This document shows positions 17,242 to 26,700 of a stretch of DNA of 64,000 nt, piece by piece; the first letter of the stretch is position 1, and each line of letters starts with the position of its first letter. The notes under the pieces were generated by a model. That model was not told the DNA's origin. It searched no databases and was given only the letters and a program-made list of their open reading frames with translations. The DNA comes from Natrinema gari JCM 14663 (lineage in GTDB: Archaea > Halobacteriota > Halobacteria > Halobacteriales > Natrialbaceae): the NCBI RefSeq assembly GCF_000337175.1, contig NZ_AOIJ01000061.1, positions 34,197 to 98,196 on the forward strand, written 5' to 3'. Position numbers and translations under genes: made by a program.

Positions 17242-18929
17242 GCGAGACGAACGCCCGGACCGAGACGGAACGGGACGGGGAGCCCGCCGACACGCTTCGT
17301 GTCCTTCTCATCGAGGACAATCCGGGCGACGCTCGGCTGATCGAGGAGATGCTCCGGGATACCGAAGAACTCGCCCAGCGAGTCAGTCCCATCGAATCGA
17401 CCGGGCAGACGCCGGACCTGTCGCGGGAAACGCGTCTCGAGGACGGCCTCGAGATAGTCGACGCCGAGCCGACGGACATCGTGTTGCTCGATCTGAACCT
17501 GCCCGACAGCGAGGGGCTGGCGACCCTCGAACGGGTGCACGAGGAGACGGAGGAGACGCCGATCGTCGTCCTGACGGGCGTCCGCGACCAGCAGGTCGGC
17601 GTCGAGGCGATCCAACGCGGCGCGCAGGACTTCCTCGTCAAAGACGAGGTGACGAGCGAACTGCTGGTGCGGACGATCCACCACGCGATCGAACGCGCCC
17701 GTCAAGAGCGAGAGCGCCGCCAACAGCGCGAACATCTCGAGGCGCTCAACCGGCTCAACCGGATCGGACACGACATCACCCACGCGGTGATCACGACCGA
17801 GACGCGGGCGGAACTCGAACAGGAGGTGTGCGATCGGCTCGCCGAGTCCGACGCCTATCGGTTCGCCTGGATCGGGGGCGTCAATCCCGGGAGCGACCGC
17901 GTCGTCCCGAAGGCGGCGGCCGGCGTCGAGGACGGATACCTCGATGAAATAGATGTCTCCGTCGCCGAGGACGACGAGAGCGGACGCGGGCCGGCCGGAA
18001 CGGCCATTCGGACCGAGCGGGTACAGGTTATGAACGACGCCCGGACGGACCCCGAGTTCGGACCGTGGCGAGAGCAGGCGCGTGCCCGTAACTTCCGGTC
18101 GGCGGCGGCGGTCCCGCTCATCCACGAAGACCTCGTCTACGGCGTGTTGAACGTGTACGCGTCGTCACCGCGGGCGTTCGAGGGGCTGGAGACCGGGGTG
18201 TTCGCCCGGATCGGCGACATCATCGCCCACGCGATCACGGCGATCGAACGCAGGGACGCACTGGTCAGCGACGCCGTGGTCGAACTCGAGTTCCGCGTCG
18301 AGGCGATGGCCGAACCGCTGGTCGAACTCTCGGCGACCGAGTCGTGTACGATCACGTTCGAGCAGTTGGTCAGCGGCGACGAGGCGCTGCTGGCCTACGG
18401 CTCGGCACACGGCATCTCCCAGGAGGCGTTCAGCGACGCCATCGACGACACTGACGGGATCGGCGACGTGCGGTTCCTCTCAGTCAGGCGCGACGACCTC
18501 GAGTTCGAACTGGTCGCGCCCGCGGCCGTCTCGCTGTTCGAGACGATCGCGACCCACGGCGGTCGCGTCGCCTCGGCGACGATCGCCGACGGGGAGTTTC
18601 GCTTCGTCGTCGAACTCCCGCGGGGTCGGGACACCCGTCAGATCATCGAACTCATCAGAAACCAGCGCGACGACATCACCTACCTCGCCCAGCGGACCAC
18701 CGAACGCAGCGAGCGCATCGACTCCGGCTCGGCGTCGGTCCTCGAGGAGGAGCTGACCGAGAAACAGCGAGCGGCACTCGAGACGGCCTACTTCGCGGGC
18801 TACTTCGACTGGCCGCGGGGCAGCACCGGTGAGGAGATCGCCGAACGGCTCGGGATCGCGCCGGCGACGTTCAACCAGCACCTCCGGACGGCAGAACGGA
18901 AGTTCTTCAATTCCGTCTTCGGTGAGTAG
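17238..18929 (+). CDS. Receiver-GAF-HTH_10 transcriptional regulator (Bat-like)
   Basis: A 563-residue regulator. Residues 20-145 are a receiver domain with phosphorylatable Asp85 ([11 protein letters not shown]) and Lys in FLVKDEV. A coiled-coil linker ([20 protein letters not shown]) leads to a GAF domain (about 185-345). A bacterio-opsin-activator sensor region follows, and the C-terminal 55 residues form an HTH_10 DNA-binding domain ([38 protein letters not shown]). Such proteins couple a sensory input to transcription. Overlap with the upstream response regulator suggests both are served by one kinase. No cognate kinase is adjacent; the nearest is at 23761. Confidence 0.9.
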   Translation: MSETNARTETERDGEPADTLRVLLIEDNPGDARLIEEMLRDTEELAQRVSPIESTGQTPDLSRETRLEDGLEIVDAEPTDIVLLDLNLPDSEGLATLERVHEETEETPIVVLTGVRDQQVGVEAIQRGAQDFLVKDEVTSELLVRTIHHAIERARQERERRQQREHLEALNRLNRIGHDITHAVITTETRAELEQEVCDRLAESDAYRFAWIGGVNPGSDRVVPKAAAGVEDGYLDEIDVSVAEDDESGRGPAGTAIRTERVQVMNDARTDPEFGPWREQARARNFRSAAAVPLIHEDLVYGVLNVYASSPRAFEGLETGVFARIGDIIAHAITAIERRDALVSDAVVELEFRVEAMAEPLVELSATESCTITFEQLVSGDEALLAYGSAHGISQEAFSDAIDDTDGIGDVRFLSVRRDDLEFELVAPAAVSLFETIATHGGRVASATIADGEFRFVVELPRGRDTRQIIELIRNQRDDITYLAQRTTERSERIDSGSASVLEEELTEKQRAALETAYFAGYFDWPRGSTGEEIAERLGIAPATFNQHLRTAERKFFNSVFGE

Positions 18930-18941
18930 CGGGGTCCCGTT

Positions 18942-19961
18942 TCAGAGCCCGACGCCGTCCGCCAGGAGTTCGTGCGAGCGCAACACGTCATCGTGGTCGG
19001 CGATGATATTCTGTACGATCACGTCCTCGACCCCGACACGGTCGGTCAGTTGCTCGAGCAGATCGGCCACGGTTTCCGGGCTTCCCGAGATCGAACGCGG
19101 CCAGTCGCCGTCGGGAAGCGGGTTCGGCGTCGGCTCCGGGACGCCGCCGAGTTCGTCGATCGCGGCCTCGACTGACGGGGGTGAGCCGACGACGCCGCGT
19201 CGCAGCCGCTTGTACGACGCTTCGGCGGTCGCACGCAGTCTGGCCGCTTCGTCGTCGGTGTCCGCACAGGCGACGTTCATCGCCAGCATCCCCTCGGGTT
19301 CGTCCGGCCCCGCTCCGAGCGGGGAGGGGTCGAACCGATCCCGGTAGGTTTCGAACGCACGTTCGGCGAGGGTCGGCCGGATGAACCCGGCGAAACAGTA
19401 GCGGAGACCGAGCTTCCCGGCGATTTCGGCGCTCGCGGGGCTCGATCCCAGGACCCACGGTTCGGGGACGCTGTCGGCCGAGCGAGGGAGGGTCAAGTCG
19501 CCGTACGCGTGTTCGTCCGGGAACCCGTCGTGGAGGTGGGTGACGGTCGATTCGATTTTTTCGGCGTGGTCCGCGTCGGGGTCCCCGCTCTGGCGGTCGG
19601 TTCCCAGCGCCCGGTCAGCGGCCGGGATGCCGGTCGCCCGGCCGAGTCCGAGGTCGATGCGGCCCGGAGCCAGCGCATCGAGGGACGCGAACGTTTCGGC
19701 CACCTTGAACGGCTGGTAGTGGTTGAGCAGAACCGTGCCGGAACCGACACGGATCTCGTCGGTTTCGGCTGCGAGACGCGCGATCAGGACTTCCGGGGTC
19801 GTACTCGCGATCGAGTCAGCCATGCCGTGGTGTTCGGCCATCCAGAACCGCGAGTAGCCGAGGTCCGCGGCCAGTTGCGCGAGTTCGATGGTGTTCTCGT
19901 AGGCATCAGTCGCGGTCCCATCTTCCGGGACGGGCGCGAGGTCCACGATCGAGAGATCCAT
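18942..19961 (-). CDS. LLM-class flavin-dependent oxidoreductase (luciferase-like)
   Basis: A 339-residue bacterial-luciferase-like TIM barrel. The N-terminus DLSIVDLAPVPEDG and FWMAEHHGM, then VLLNHYQPFKVAETF and GRIDLGLGRATG, are typical of the MsnO8-type subfamily. It uses FMN or F420; F420 genes occur further right in this window. Substrate unknown. Start at 19961 is chosen over the ATG three codons upstream because the family begins directly with the first beta strand. It is divergent from dpsA and ends 12 bases after the convergent HTH_10 regulator. Confidence 0.85.
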   Translation of the reverse strand: MDLSIVDLAPVPEDGTATDAYENTIELAQLAADLGYSRFWMAEHHGMADSIASTTPEVLIARLAAETDEIRVGSGTVLLNHYQPFKVAETFASLDALAPGRIDLGLGRATGIPAADRALGTDRQSGDPDADHAEKIESTVTHLHDGFPDEHAYGDLTLPRSADSVPEPWVLGSSPASAEIAGKLGLRYCFAGFIRPTLAERAFETYRDRFDPSPLGAGPDEPEGMLAMNVACADTDDEAARLRATAEASYKRLRRGVVGSPPSVEAAIDELGGVPEPTPNPLPDGDWPRSISGSPETVADLLEQLTDRVGVEDVIVQNIIADHDDVLRSHELLADGVGL

Positions 19962-20034
19962 ACCGATCACTCCGAACCGAACGCCGAATAGCCGTTCGAT
20001 CTCCCGCGCGAGGTGGGGTCCGGTGGCGAACCGA

Positions 20035-20052
20035 TTTTAGGTCGCACGAAAA
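20035..20052. promoter_or_regulatory. Degenerate iron-box-like palindrome upstream of dpsA
   Basis: TTTTAGGT-CG-CACGAAAA has the same 8-2-8 layout as the strong palindrome at 21200-21217. The left arm matches 7 of 8 bases and the right arm 5 of 8. It lies just upstream of the dpsA TATA box, where a repressor or activator could act. Possible target of the neighbouring DtxR-type regulator; weak on sequence alone. Confidence 0.35.
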
Positions 20053-20070
20053 AATATTATTGAATTGAAA

Positions 20071-20080
20071 AGTTATATGT
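20071..20080 (+). promoter_or_regulatory. TATA box of dpsA
   Basis: AGTTATATGT, about 27-36 bases before the ATG at 20107, preceded by an A-rich stretch that can act as the BRE. The expected transcription start is within a few bases of the ATG. Confidence 0.55.
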
Positions 20081-20106
20081 GTCCGAGACTCCACGGACTA
20101 GCTGTG

Positions 20107-20652
20107 ATGAATACGCAGAAGACCGTCCAACAGGAAGCCGGCACCGTCGAGGAGAACGCGCTTAGACTCGAGCCCGAGAAGGCAGAGCAGATCGTCGAGG
20201 CGCTGAACCGCGACCTCGCGGACGCGTACGTCCTTTACCACCAGCTCCACAAGCACCACTGGAACGTCGAAGGCGCGGAGTTCCTCGACGTTCACGTCTT
20301 CCTGCAGGAGGTCTACGAGGATGTCGAGGTGGCGGCCGACGACCTCGCCGAACGCCTCCAGGCGCTCGGCGGCGTTCCGCACGCGAGCATGACGACCCTG
20401 GCGGAGCACGCCACCGTCGAGCCCGAGGACGAGGACGTTTACGACATCCGGACGTCGCTCGCGAACGACCTCGAGATGATGGGCGATATCATCGAGAGCT
20501 ACCGCGAACACATCGAGCTCACGGCGGGACTGGGTGACCACGCCACCGCACAGATGCTCCGCGAGCAACTCGAGACCATCGAGGAACACACCCACCATAT
20601 CGAGCACTACCTCGAAGACGATACGCTCGTCCTCGAGTCGGCGACGAACTAA
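20107..20652 (+). CDS. dpsA: DNA-protecting ferritin-like protein DpsA
   Basis: A 181-residue Dps/ferritin-like protein that stores iron by oxidising Fe2+ with peroxide and protects DNA. The Dps signature is visible: HKHHWNVEG (His51-Trp52), His63 and Glu68 in DVHVFLQEVYED, and the Asp78...AER stretch. Residues 30-170 form the four-helix bundle. Haloarchaeal DpsA proteins have this same length. ATG 20107 fits the TATA at 20071-20080; an upstream in-frame ATG at 20065 would lie before the promoter. The DtxR-type regulator follows convergently, and an iron-box-like element precedes it, consistent with iron control. Confidence 0.93.
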   Translation: MNTQKTVQQEAGTVEENALRLEPEKAEQIVEALNRDLADAYVLYHQLHKHHWNVEGAEFLDVHVFLQEVYEDVEVAADDLAERLQALGGVPHASMTTLAEHATVEPEDEDVYDIRTSLANDLEMMGDIIESYREHIELTAGLGDHATAQMLREQLETIEEHTHHIEHYLEDDTLVLESATN

Positions 20653-20691
20653 CGGTCGCGGTCTCTCTACTGCAGTTTTCGACGGCGGTGC

Positions 20692-21069
20692 TCAGACGGA
20701 GACGTCGATGTCGTCGTCCTCGAGCAGCGTTTCGGCGACCCGTTCGGTGACGAGCGAGCTAACGCTTCCCGCGAGTGCCATCGCCTCCCGGTCGGGCTCC
20801 GCGAGGTCGAGCACGTCGCGGAAGAACGCCGAGAGGACGACGTAGGTTTCGTACAAGTCGGCGGCCGTCTCCCGCCCCTGCGCGGTGAGCGTCGCCCCCT
20901 CGTACGGCTCGTAGGTGAGATACCCCCGCGTCTCGAGTCGCTGGAGCGTTTCCGTCGCGACCGCCGGCGACCGATCGAGTTCGTCCGCGACGTGTCCCGG
21001 TGCGACCGGTTCCCCACCGTCTCGAGCGGCGAGATAACAGACGAGCAAGTACTGAGACGCGTCCGTCAT
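20692..21069 (-). CDS. DtxR/SirR-type regulator, short form
   Basis: A 125-residue DtxR-family protein: an N-terminal winged helix (SQYLLVCYLAARD, VADELDRSPAVATETLQRLE, RGYLTYEPYEGATLTAQG) and a helical dimerisation region. The SH3-like third domain is absent, as in other short archaeal members. In metal-dependent members the segment after the wHTH carries a Glu-His pair; here it reads EAMALAGSVSSLVTERV, so these ligands are missing. It may respond to a different signal. The start ATG overlaps the stop of a 43-codon leaderless frame (21066-21197) that begins just behind an iron-box palindrome. It probably autoregulates and may control dpsA. Confidence 0.82.
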   Translation of the reverse strand: MTDASQYLLVCYLAARDGGEPVAPGHVADELDRSPAVATETLQRLETRGYLTYEPYEGATLTAQGRETAADLYETYVVLSAFFRDVLDLAEPDREAMALAGSVSSLVTERVAETLLEDDDIDVSV

Positions 21070-21197
21070 GCGCGCCGAGTGGGGTGATCGCGGCCGGATC
21101 GCTGGCGGTCCTCGTGAGACGCGTCGAGACGGGAGACGAGCGACGAAGCGGTGGGCGACCACGTCGGCCTGGGATCCCCTGGCAGATCGTCGTCCAT
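21066..21197 (-). CDS. Short leaderless frame coupled to the DtxR-type gene
   Basis: A 43-codon frame, MDDDLPGDPRPTWSPTASSL through to RRA, ending in a TGA that overlaps the regulator's ATG (ATGA). A CTTTATTG box on the minus strand about 25-30 bases before its ATG implies that the transcript starts at or near 21197. It could be a real micro-protein, a leader that couples translation of the regulator to ribosome traffic, or a frameshifted N-terminal extension. No homologous family is recognised. Confidence 0.4.
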   Translation of the reverse strand: MDDDLPGDPRPTWSPTASSLVSRLDASHEDRQRSGRDHPTRRA

Positions 21198-21199
21198 GG

Positions 21200-21217
21200 T
21201 TTTAGGCTTGCCTAAAA
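21200..21217. promoter_or_regulatory. Perfect DtxR-type operator palindrome
   Basis: TTTTAGGC-TT-GCCTAAAA: eight-base arms with a two-base spacer. The core TTAGGC/GCCTAA is the classical DtxR/IdeR/SirR box. It sits between the TATA box and the first ATG (21197, minus strand), so a bound regulator would block initiation of its own operon. Confidence 0.75.
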
Positions 21218-21444
21218 CAATAAAGTAGTTGCGGCTAGTCGGTTCCGCGACGGTCTCACAGCCGTCGGAACCGTTGTCGGTCTGGAGAGGTAACCGTACG
21301 CGGGCTGTCCAATCGGCGTGGCACTCGAAGCAGCCGTTACCGCGGAGTCATGAGTCGGCGGCGAGGCGGCGTCGGCCGACAGTCACACCGAGACAGTCGC
21401 CGACCGCGCCGCCGGACGGTTCACAATGGCCTTCTTCGGCGGTA

Positions 21445-22404
21445 TTACGAGTCGTCGGCGACCACGCTGCCGATCCCGTCAATCGGCCGGTCCGGCGTGA
21501 ACTCGTCGATTTCGTCGGGGAGTCCGAGCTGGTACTGGGTGCCGTTCTCCCGGACCGACGTCCGACCGCGGTGAACCGAGACATCGCCGTTCAGGTGCAG
21601 TTGGACGGCCTCGAGCAACGCGCTGGCCTCGAGGGGCTGGCCGCGGCGTTTCATCTCCGCGACATCGGCGTCGTCGGGGACGTCGAACGCGCGCTGGGTG
21701 ATGATCGGTCCCTGATCGAGGTCGGTCGTGACGTAGTGGGCCGTGACACCCGCGACTCGAACGCCCTCCTCGACGGCCTGTCGATAGGCCTCCGCACCGG
21801 GGAACGCCGGGAGCAGGGAGGGATGAACGTTGATGATACGGTCCTCGTAGCGGAAGACGACGTTGGGGCTGAGGATGCGCATGTATCGCGCGAGGACGAT
21901 CAGATCGACGTCGTACTCCCCGAGGAGTTCGAGCAGTTCGTCCTCGTTTTGCTGTCCGCCCTCGTCGCCGATGTCGTGGAAGGGAACGTCGTAGTGTTCG
22001 GCCAGCGGTTGCAGGTCGTCGTGGTTGCCGATGACGACGCCGATGTCCGCGCCGAGTTCGTCGTTGGCCCAGGCCTCGAACAGGGCCTCGAGACAGTGGC
22101 TCTCCTTAGTGACGAGGACGGCGATCTGCTGGGTCTCGCGGTCGGCGGGGAAACGGACCTGGACGTCGAGTCCGAGGTCGTCGCCGAGGTCGCGGAGGTC
22201 CTCCCGAAGCGTGGCCTCGGTACAGACCATTTCGGAGGTGTCGACGGCGAGATACATCCGGAAAACGCCGTCGCGGACCGCCTGATCGAGGTCCTCGATG
22301 TTGACTCCGCGCTCGAACAGGAGGCTAGTCACGTTCGCGACTAATCCGGTGTCGTCGTCCCCGATGACCGTAATTTCGGTTACGTCGGTCGTCAACGCTG
22401 CCAC
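21445..22404 (-). CDS. purU: Formyltetrahydrofolate deformylase
   Basis: A 319-residue protein: an N-terminal ACT domain (about 9-80, ITVIGDDDTGLVANVTSLLF) and a formyltransferase-like hydrolase domain (92-275). Asn192-x-His194 in INVHPSLLPAFPG and Asp230 in VTTDLDQGP are the catalytic set. It hydrolyses 10-formyl-THF to formate and THF, supplying formate for purine synthesis. A 40-residue acidic tail follows the catalytic domain, common in haloarchaeal versions. It is divergent from purS-purQ across 295 bases, fitting a purine gene neighbourhood. Confidence 0.9.
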   Translation of the reverse strand: MAALTTDVTEITVIGDDDTGLVANVTSLLFERGVNIEDLDQAVRDGVFRMYLAVDTSEMVCTEATLREDLRDLGDDLGLDVQVRFPADRETQQIAVLVTKESHCLEALFEAWANDELGADIGVVIGNHDDLQPLAEHYDVPFHDIGDEGGQQNEDELLELLGEYDVDLIVLARYMRILSPNVVFRYEDRIINVHPSLLPAFPGAEAYRQAVEEGVRVAGVTAHYVTTDLDQGPIITQRAFDVPDDADVAEMKRRGQPLEASALLEAVQLHLNGDVSVHRGRTSVRENGTQYQLGLPDEIDEFTPDRPIDGIGSVVADDS

Positions 22405-22699
22405 CTCCGCTCGAGCGAATTGCGATTCATCACGACGGACTGCAGTCTACGGGCGGCTAAAAGTCCTACTTTCCGGAGAGACGCGTGCGAATCCCCCGCA
22501 TTCGGTTCGGCCTCCGCCATGGTTGTCGGAGCGGGTATACGTCGGTTGCAATGAAGGTAGTGGTCGGTTCAGGTCGGACGACCGTCCGTTCGGACTGCCC
22601 GAGTCGGACCCGACCGCCGCGTGGCCACCAGTATCCACGAACGTGTATTACGGAGTCAAGGCGAAAGCGTTTTTGAGCACGGTTACGGGGTAACAGGTA

Positions 22700-22951
22700 A
22701 TGACCGCCTATACCGCGACGGTGACCGTTCGACTCAAACAGGGCGTGCTAGACCCCGAGGCCGAGACCACGAAGCAAGCCCTCGAGCGATTGGGCTTCGA
22801 ACTCGAGGGGCTGCGGTCGGCCGACCGCTTCGAGGTCGACCTCGACGCCGACAGTGTGGCCGCTGCGCGCGAGCGCGCCGACGAGATGGCAGAACGGCTG
22901 CTGGCAAATCCGACCATCCACGACTACGATGTGGAGGTCGCCGAACGGTAG
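22700..22951 (+). CDS. purS: Phosphoribosylformylglycinamidine synthase subunit PurS
   Basis: An 83-residue PurS: begins MTAYTATVTVRLKQGVLDPE and contains KQALERLGFE, both typical. PurS bridges PurL and PurQ and helps channel ammonia in the FGAM synthase complex. Its TAG stop (22949-22951) is directly followed by the purQ ATG at 22952, so the two are cotranscribed. The 295-base region upstream is shared with purU and shows no other gene. Confidence 0.93.
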   Translation: MTAYTATVTVRLKQGVLDPEAETTKQALERLGFELEGLRSADRFEVDLDADSVAAARERADEMAERLLANPTIHDYDVEVAER

Positions 22952-23629
22952 ATGACCGTTGCAATCATTCGGTTCGGCGGTTCGAACTGCGATCGCGACG
23001 CCGAGCGCGCGCTGGCACACCTCGAGATCGACGCCGAGATCGTCTGGCACGAGGACGGTCTGCCCGAGGACGTGACCGGCGTCGTCCTCCCCGGCGGCTT
23101 CTCCTACGGGGACTACCTCCGTGCGGGCGCGATGGCGGCCCGCTCGCCGATCATGGCCGAGGTTCGAACGGCTGCGGCCAACGGCGTTCCCGTCCTCGGC
23201 GTCTGTAACGGGGCTCAGGTCGGCTGTGAGTCCGGGCTCACGGAGGGCGCGTTCACGACCAACGAGAGCGCGCGCTTCCAGTGTGAACACGTCTCCCTGC
23301 GCGTCGAGCGCGCGGACACGCCTTGGACCGCCGCCTACGAGGAGGGCGAGGTCATCGAGATTCCGATCGCGCACGGCGAGGGCCGCTACGAGATCGACGA
23401 CGACCGATTGGCCGAACTGGAAGCCGCGGGGCGCATCCTCTTTCGATACTGCGACGAGAACGGCGACTCGACCCCCGAGGCGAACCCGAACGGGTCCAAG
23501 CACGCCGTCGCCGGTATCCTCGGCGACCGCGATTCCGTCGCGGTGTTGATGCCCCACCCCGAGCGCGCGACGCTGCCCGATGTCGGCCCGACCGACGGGC
23601 AGGGCATCCTGCGCGGCCTTGAACAGTAA
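22952..23629 (+). CDS. purQ: Phosphoribosylformylglycinamidine synthase subunit PurQ (glutaminase)
   Basis: A 225-residue class I glutamine amidotransferase that makes ammonia for FGAM synthesis. The triad is clear: Cys85 in GVCNGAQ, His202 and Glu204 in LMPHPERA. PGGFSYGDYLRAGA is the PurQ signature. It follows purS without a gap. The large PurL subunit is not in this window. Confidence 0.95.
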   Translation: MTVAIIRFGGSNCDRDAERALAHLEIDAEIVWHEDGLPEDVTGVVLPGGFSYGDYLRAGAMAARSPIMAEVRTAAANGVPVLGVCNGAQVGCESGLTEGAFTTNESARFQCEHVSLRVERADTPWTAAYEEGEVIEIPIAHGEGRYEIDDDRLAELEAAGRILFRYCDENGDSTPEANPNGSKHAVAGILGDRDSVAVLMPHPERATLPDVGPTDGQGILRGLEQ

Positions 23630-23760
23630 TTCGGTTGCGTCAGGGCTCAGAAACGATTCTTCTCCGAATTCGTGAACGATAACAACGGCGACTCAGTTCG
23701 TGAACTGAGTGGAACAGTCATATGGGATGGGTTCGTTGAAGCCGATCGGAATACAGGGGA

Positions 23761-26700
23761 ATGGGCACGACAACCGGACCACACACTCGAGTCGTCGTCG
23801 TCGGCGAAGACGCCGCGGACGTGGCACGCGCTCTCGAAGAGCGCGACGTGTCGACCGAGTCGGTTCGGACGGCCGATGCGTGCCTCGAGCGACTCCCGAA
23901 CGTCGACGGCGTCGTGATCGCAGCGAGAGCACGGTCGGACGCCGACCTCGTCGATTGCTGTCGGGTGATTCGAGACAGCCGCTCCGCGGTCCCGATCGTC
24001 GTCTTTCCCCACGACGGAAGCGAACGGCTCGCGGGTGCAGTCGTCGCGGCGGGAGCGGACGGCTACGTCCCCCGTTCGCAGGGGGTCGAGACGCTCGTCG
24101 ATCGGCTGGACGCGCTCCTCGAGGCATCGACACCCGACGCCCGCTCGACGCCCGCGGACGCCCCGACGATCAACGCGGCATCGGCGGCGGACGCCGACTC
24201 GGCCCGACTCGAGTCGCTCATCGAACAGTCGCCGCTCGCGGTCATTGAGTGGACCCTCGAGTACGAAGTCCGCAACTGGAATCCGGCCGCGGCCGATCTG
24301 TTCGGATACACGGCCGCGGAGGCGATCGGCGAATCCGCTGTCGACCTGATCGTCCCGGACTCCGACCGCGACACCGTCCGAGAGTTGCGAGAGCGGATCG
24401 CCGACAACGAACCCGATAGCGGGTCGTTCTGCCGGATCGACTCGAACGTCCGCAAGGACGGGACGGCGATCACCTGCGAGTGGTTGAACACGCCGCTGGT
24501 CGACGACGAGGGAGAGATCGGCAGCGTTCTGTCGTTCGTCCGGGACGTGACCGCCGAGCGCAAGCGCACGAACGCACTCGAGGCACTCCAGGAAACGACC
24601 CGAGAGCTACTGCGGGCCGAGTCGACCGACGAAATCGCCGACATCGTGATGACGGCGGCGGAAGACGTGATCGATCGACCGCTCGGCGCGATCAGGTTCT
24701 ACGACGACGACAGCGAGACCCTCGAACTCGCCGGTGTGACGCCACTACTCGACGCCAACACTGACGAGATCCCGCCGATCGAGCCGGACGGCTCGATCCT
24801 CTGGGACGCCTACACCGACAGCGAACCGACCGTCATCGAGAACGTCTCGACCGACCGGATTCCGTACGAGATCGAGACCGACGTGGGAAACTCGCTTCTC
24901 CAGCCACTCGGCGATCACGGCATGTTGTCGGTCGCGTCGGTTGGGTCGAACGAACTCAGCGATGCCGAGTTCCACCTGATCCACGTTCTCGCGACGACCG
25001 CCGAGGCCGCGCTCGATCGAGCGGCACACGATCGCGAACTCGAGCGGACGAAGACGGTCGTCGAGACGGTCGGGGACTGTGTCTACCAACTCGATCGCGA
25101 CGGCCGGTTCGTCGAGGTCAACGACGGGATGAAGGATAGGACCGGATACGACCGAGACGAACTCCTCGGCGAACACGTCTCGCGGATACTCTCCGACGAG
25201 AGCGCCGAACGCGGACGGCGACGCGTCCGGGAACTGACGGCCGACGACGAGCAGCGTACCGCGACGTGTGAAGTCACGCTGACCGGGGCCGACGGCGAAC
25301 GGATTCCCGCCGAAGTCAGTATGGCGCTGTTGCGGTCCGACGGCGATATCGAGGGCACCGTCGGCATCGCCCGCGACATCAGTGATCGCAAGCGAATGGA
25401 GCGGGAACTGGTCGACCGGAAGGCGAAAATCGAGGGCCTCCACACCGTTGCGTCTCGGCTCGAAGACTGTGAGAGCCGGGAAGCGATCTACGACGTGGCC
25501 GTCGAGGCGGCCGAAGATATCCTCGGCTTCGATCGCTGTTTCGTCGACAGGATCTGTGGGGGAGCCATCGTGACGGAAGCCGCGTCCTCCGGTCTCGAGA
25601 TCGATCGCGGGGAGCAACGCCCGTTCGACGAGGGCATCGCCGGACGGACGTATCGGTCGCGACGACCTTCCCGTGTCGACGAGATCGATTCGGACGATGG
25701 GATCACGTCCCGTATCGACAACTGCCGGTCGGTGCTGAGCGTTTCGATCGGTAATCACGGCGTGTTTCAGGCCGTTTCGTCCGAGCCCGACGCGTTTACC
25801 GCGGCCGACGAGGAACTGACGGAACTGTTGTTATCACACGTCACCGATGCGCTCGACCGGATCGCGTTCGAGGAACGACTGCGGGCCGAACGCGACCGGT
25901 TCGCGGCGTTGTTCGAAAACGTTCCCGACGCCGTCGTCAGCGTCAGCCGACTCGAGGACGGCCCGATCGTCGAGGACGTCAACCCAGCGTTCGAACGAAT
26001 TTTCGGCTACGACGAGGCGGACCTCGTCGGAACGGCCCTCGACGAGATCATCGTGCCGCCCGATCGACGGGCCGAATCCGATACCCTCAATCGCCGGGGC
26101 AACCGCGGTGAGATCGGCGAGGCAGAGGTCAAACGCCGAACTGCGGACGGCCTGCGCGATTTCCGACTGCGGGTCGTCCCGATGGAGATGGACGGGTCGT
26201 CGGATCGCGGCTTCGGGCTCTATACCGATATCACCGCCCAGAAACAGCGACAGAAACGCCTCGAGATACTCAATCGGGTCCTCCGCCATGACCTGCGCAA
26301 CGGCATGAACATCATCAACGGCTGTGCGGAGATGCTCGTGGACGCGGTCGACGACGCCGACAGCGAGTACGTCGAGACCATTCAGAACCGGACGCGGGAA
26401 CTCATCGGACTCGCGGAGAAAACCCGAACCGTCGAACGCGTCCTCGACCGTGAGACGGTCGCGGCCGGCCCCGTCGACCTCACCGAGGCCGTCGAAGGGG
26501 CCGTCGCCCGCCTCGAGAACACCCATCCCGACGTCGAGGTCACCTGCTCGCTGCCGGACGGAGCCTTCGCTCGCGCCGACGAATACCTCCGGACGGCCGT
26601 CTTTCAGGTGCTCGAGAACGCCGTCGAACACAACGACCAAGCGCGGCCGACCGTCGACGTGACGGTGTGTGACCGGCCGGACCAGGAGGAACTAACGTTG

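Noticed and set aside
21229..22344. A 371-codon frame opposite purU.
   Set aside because: The minus strand encodes a complete PurU with catalytic residues, so this is a shadow.
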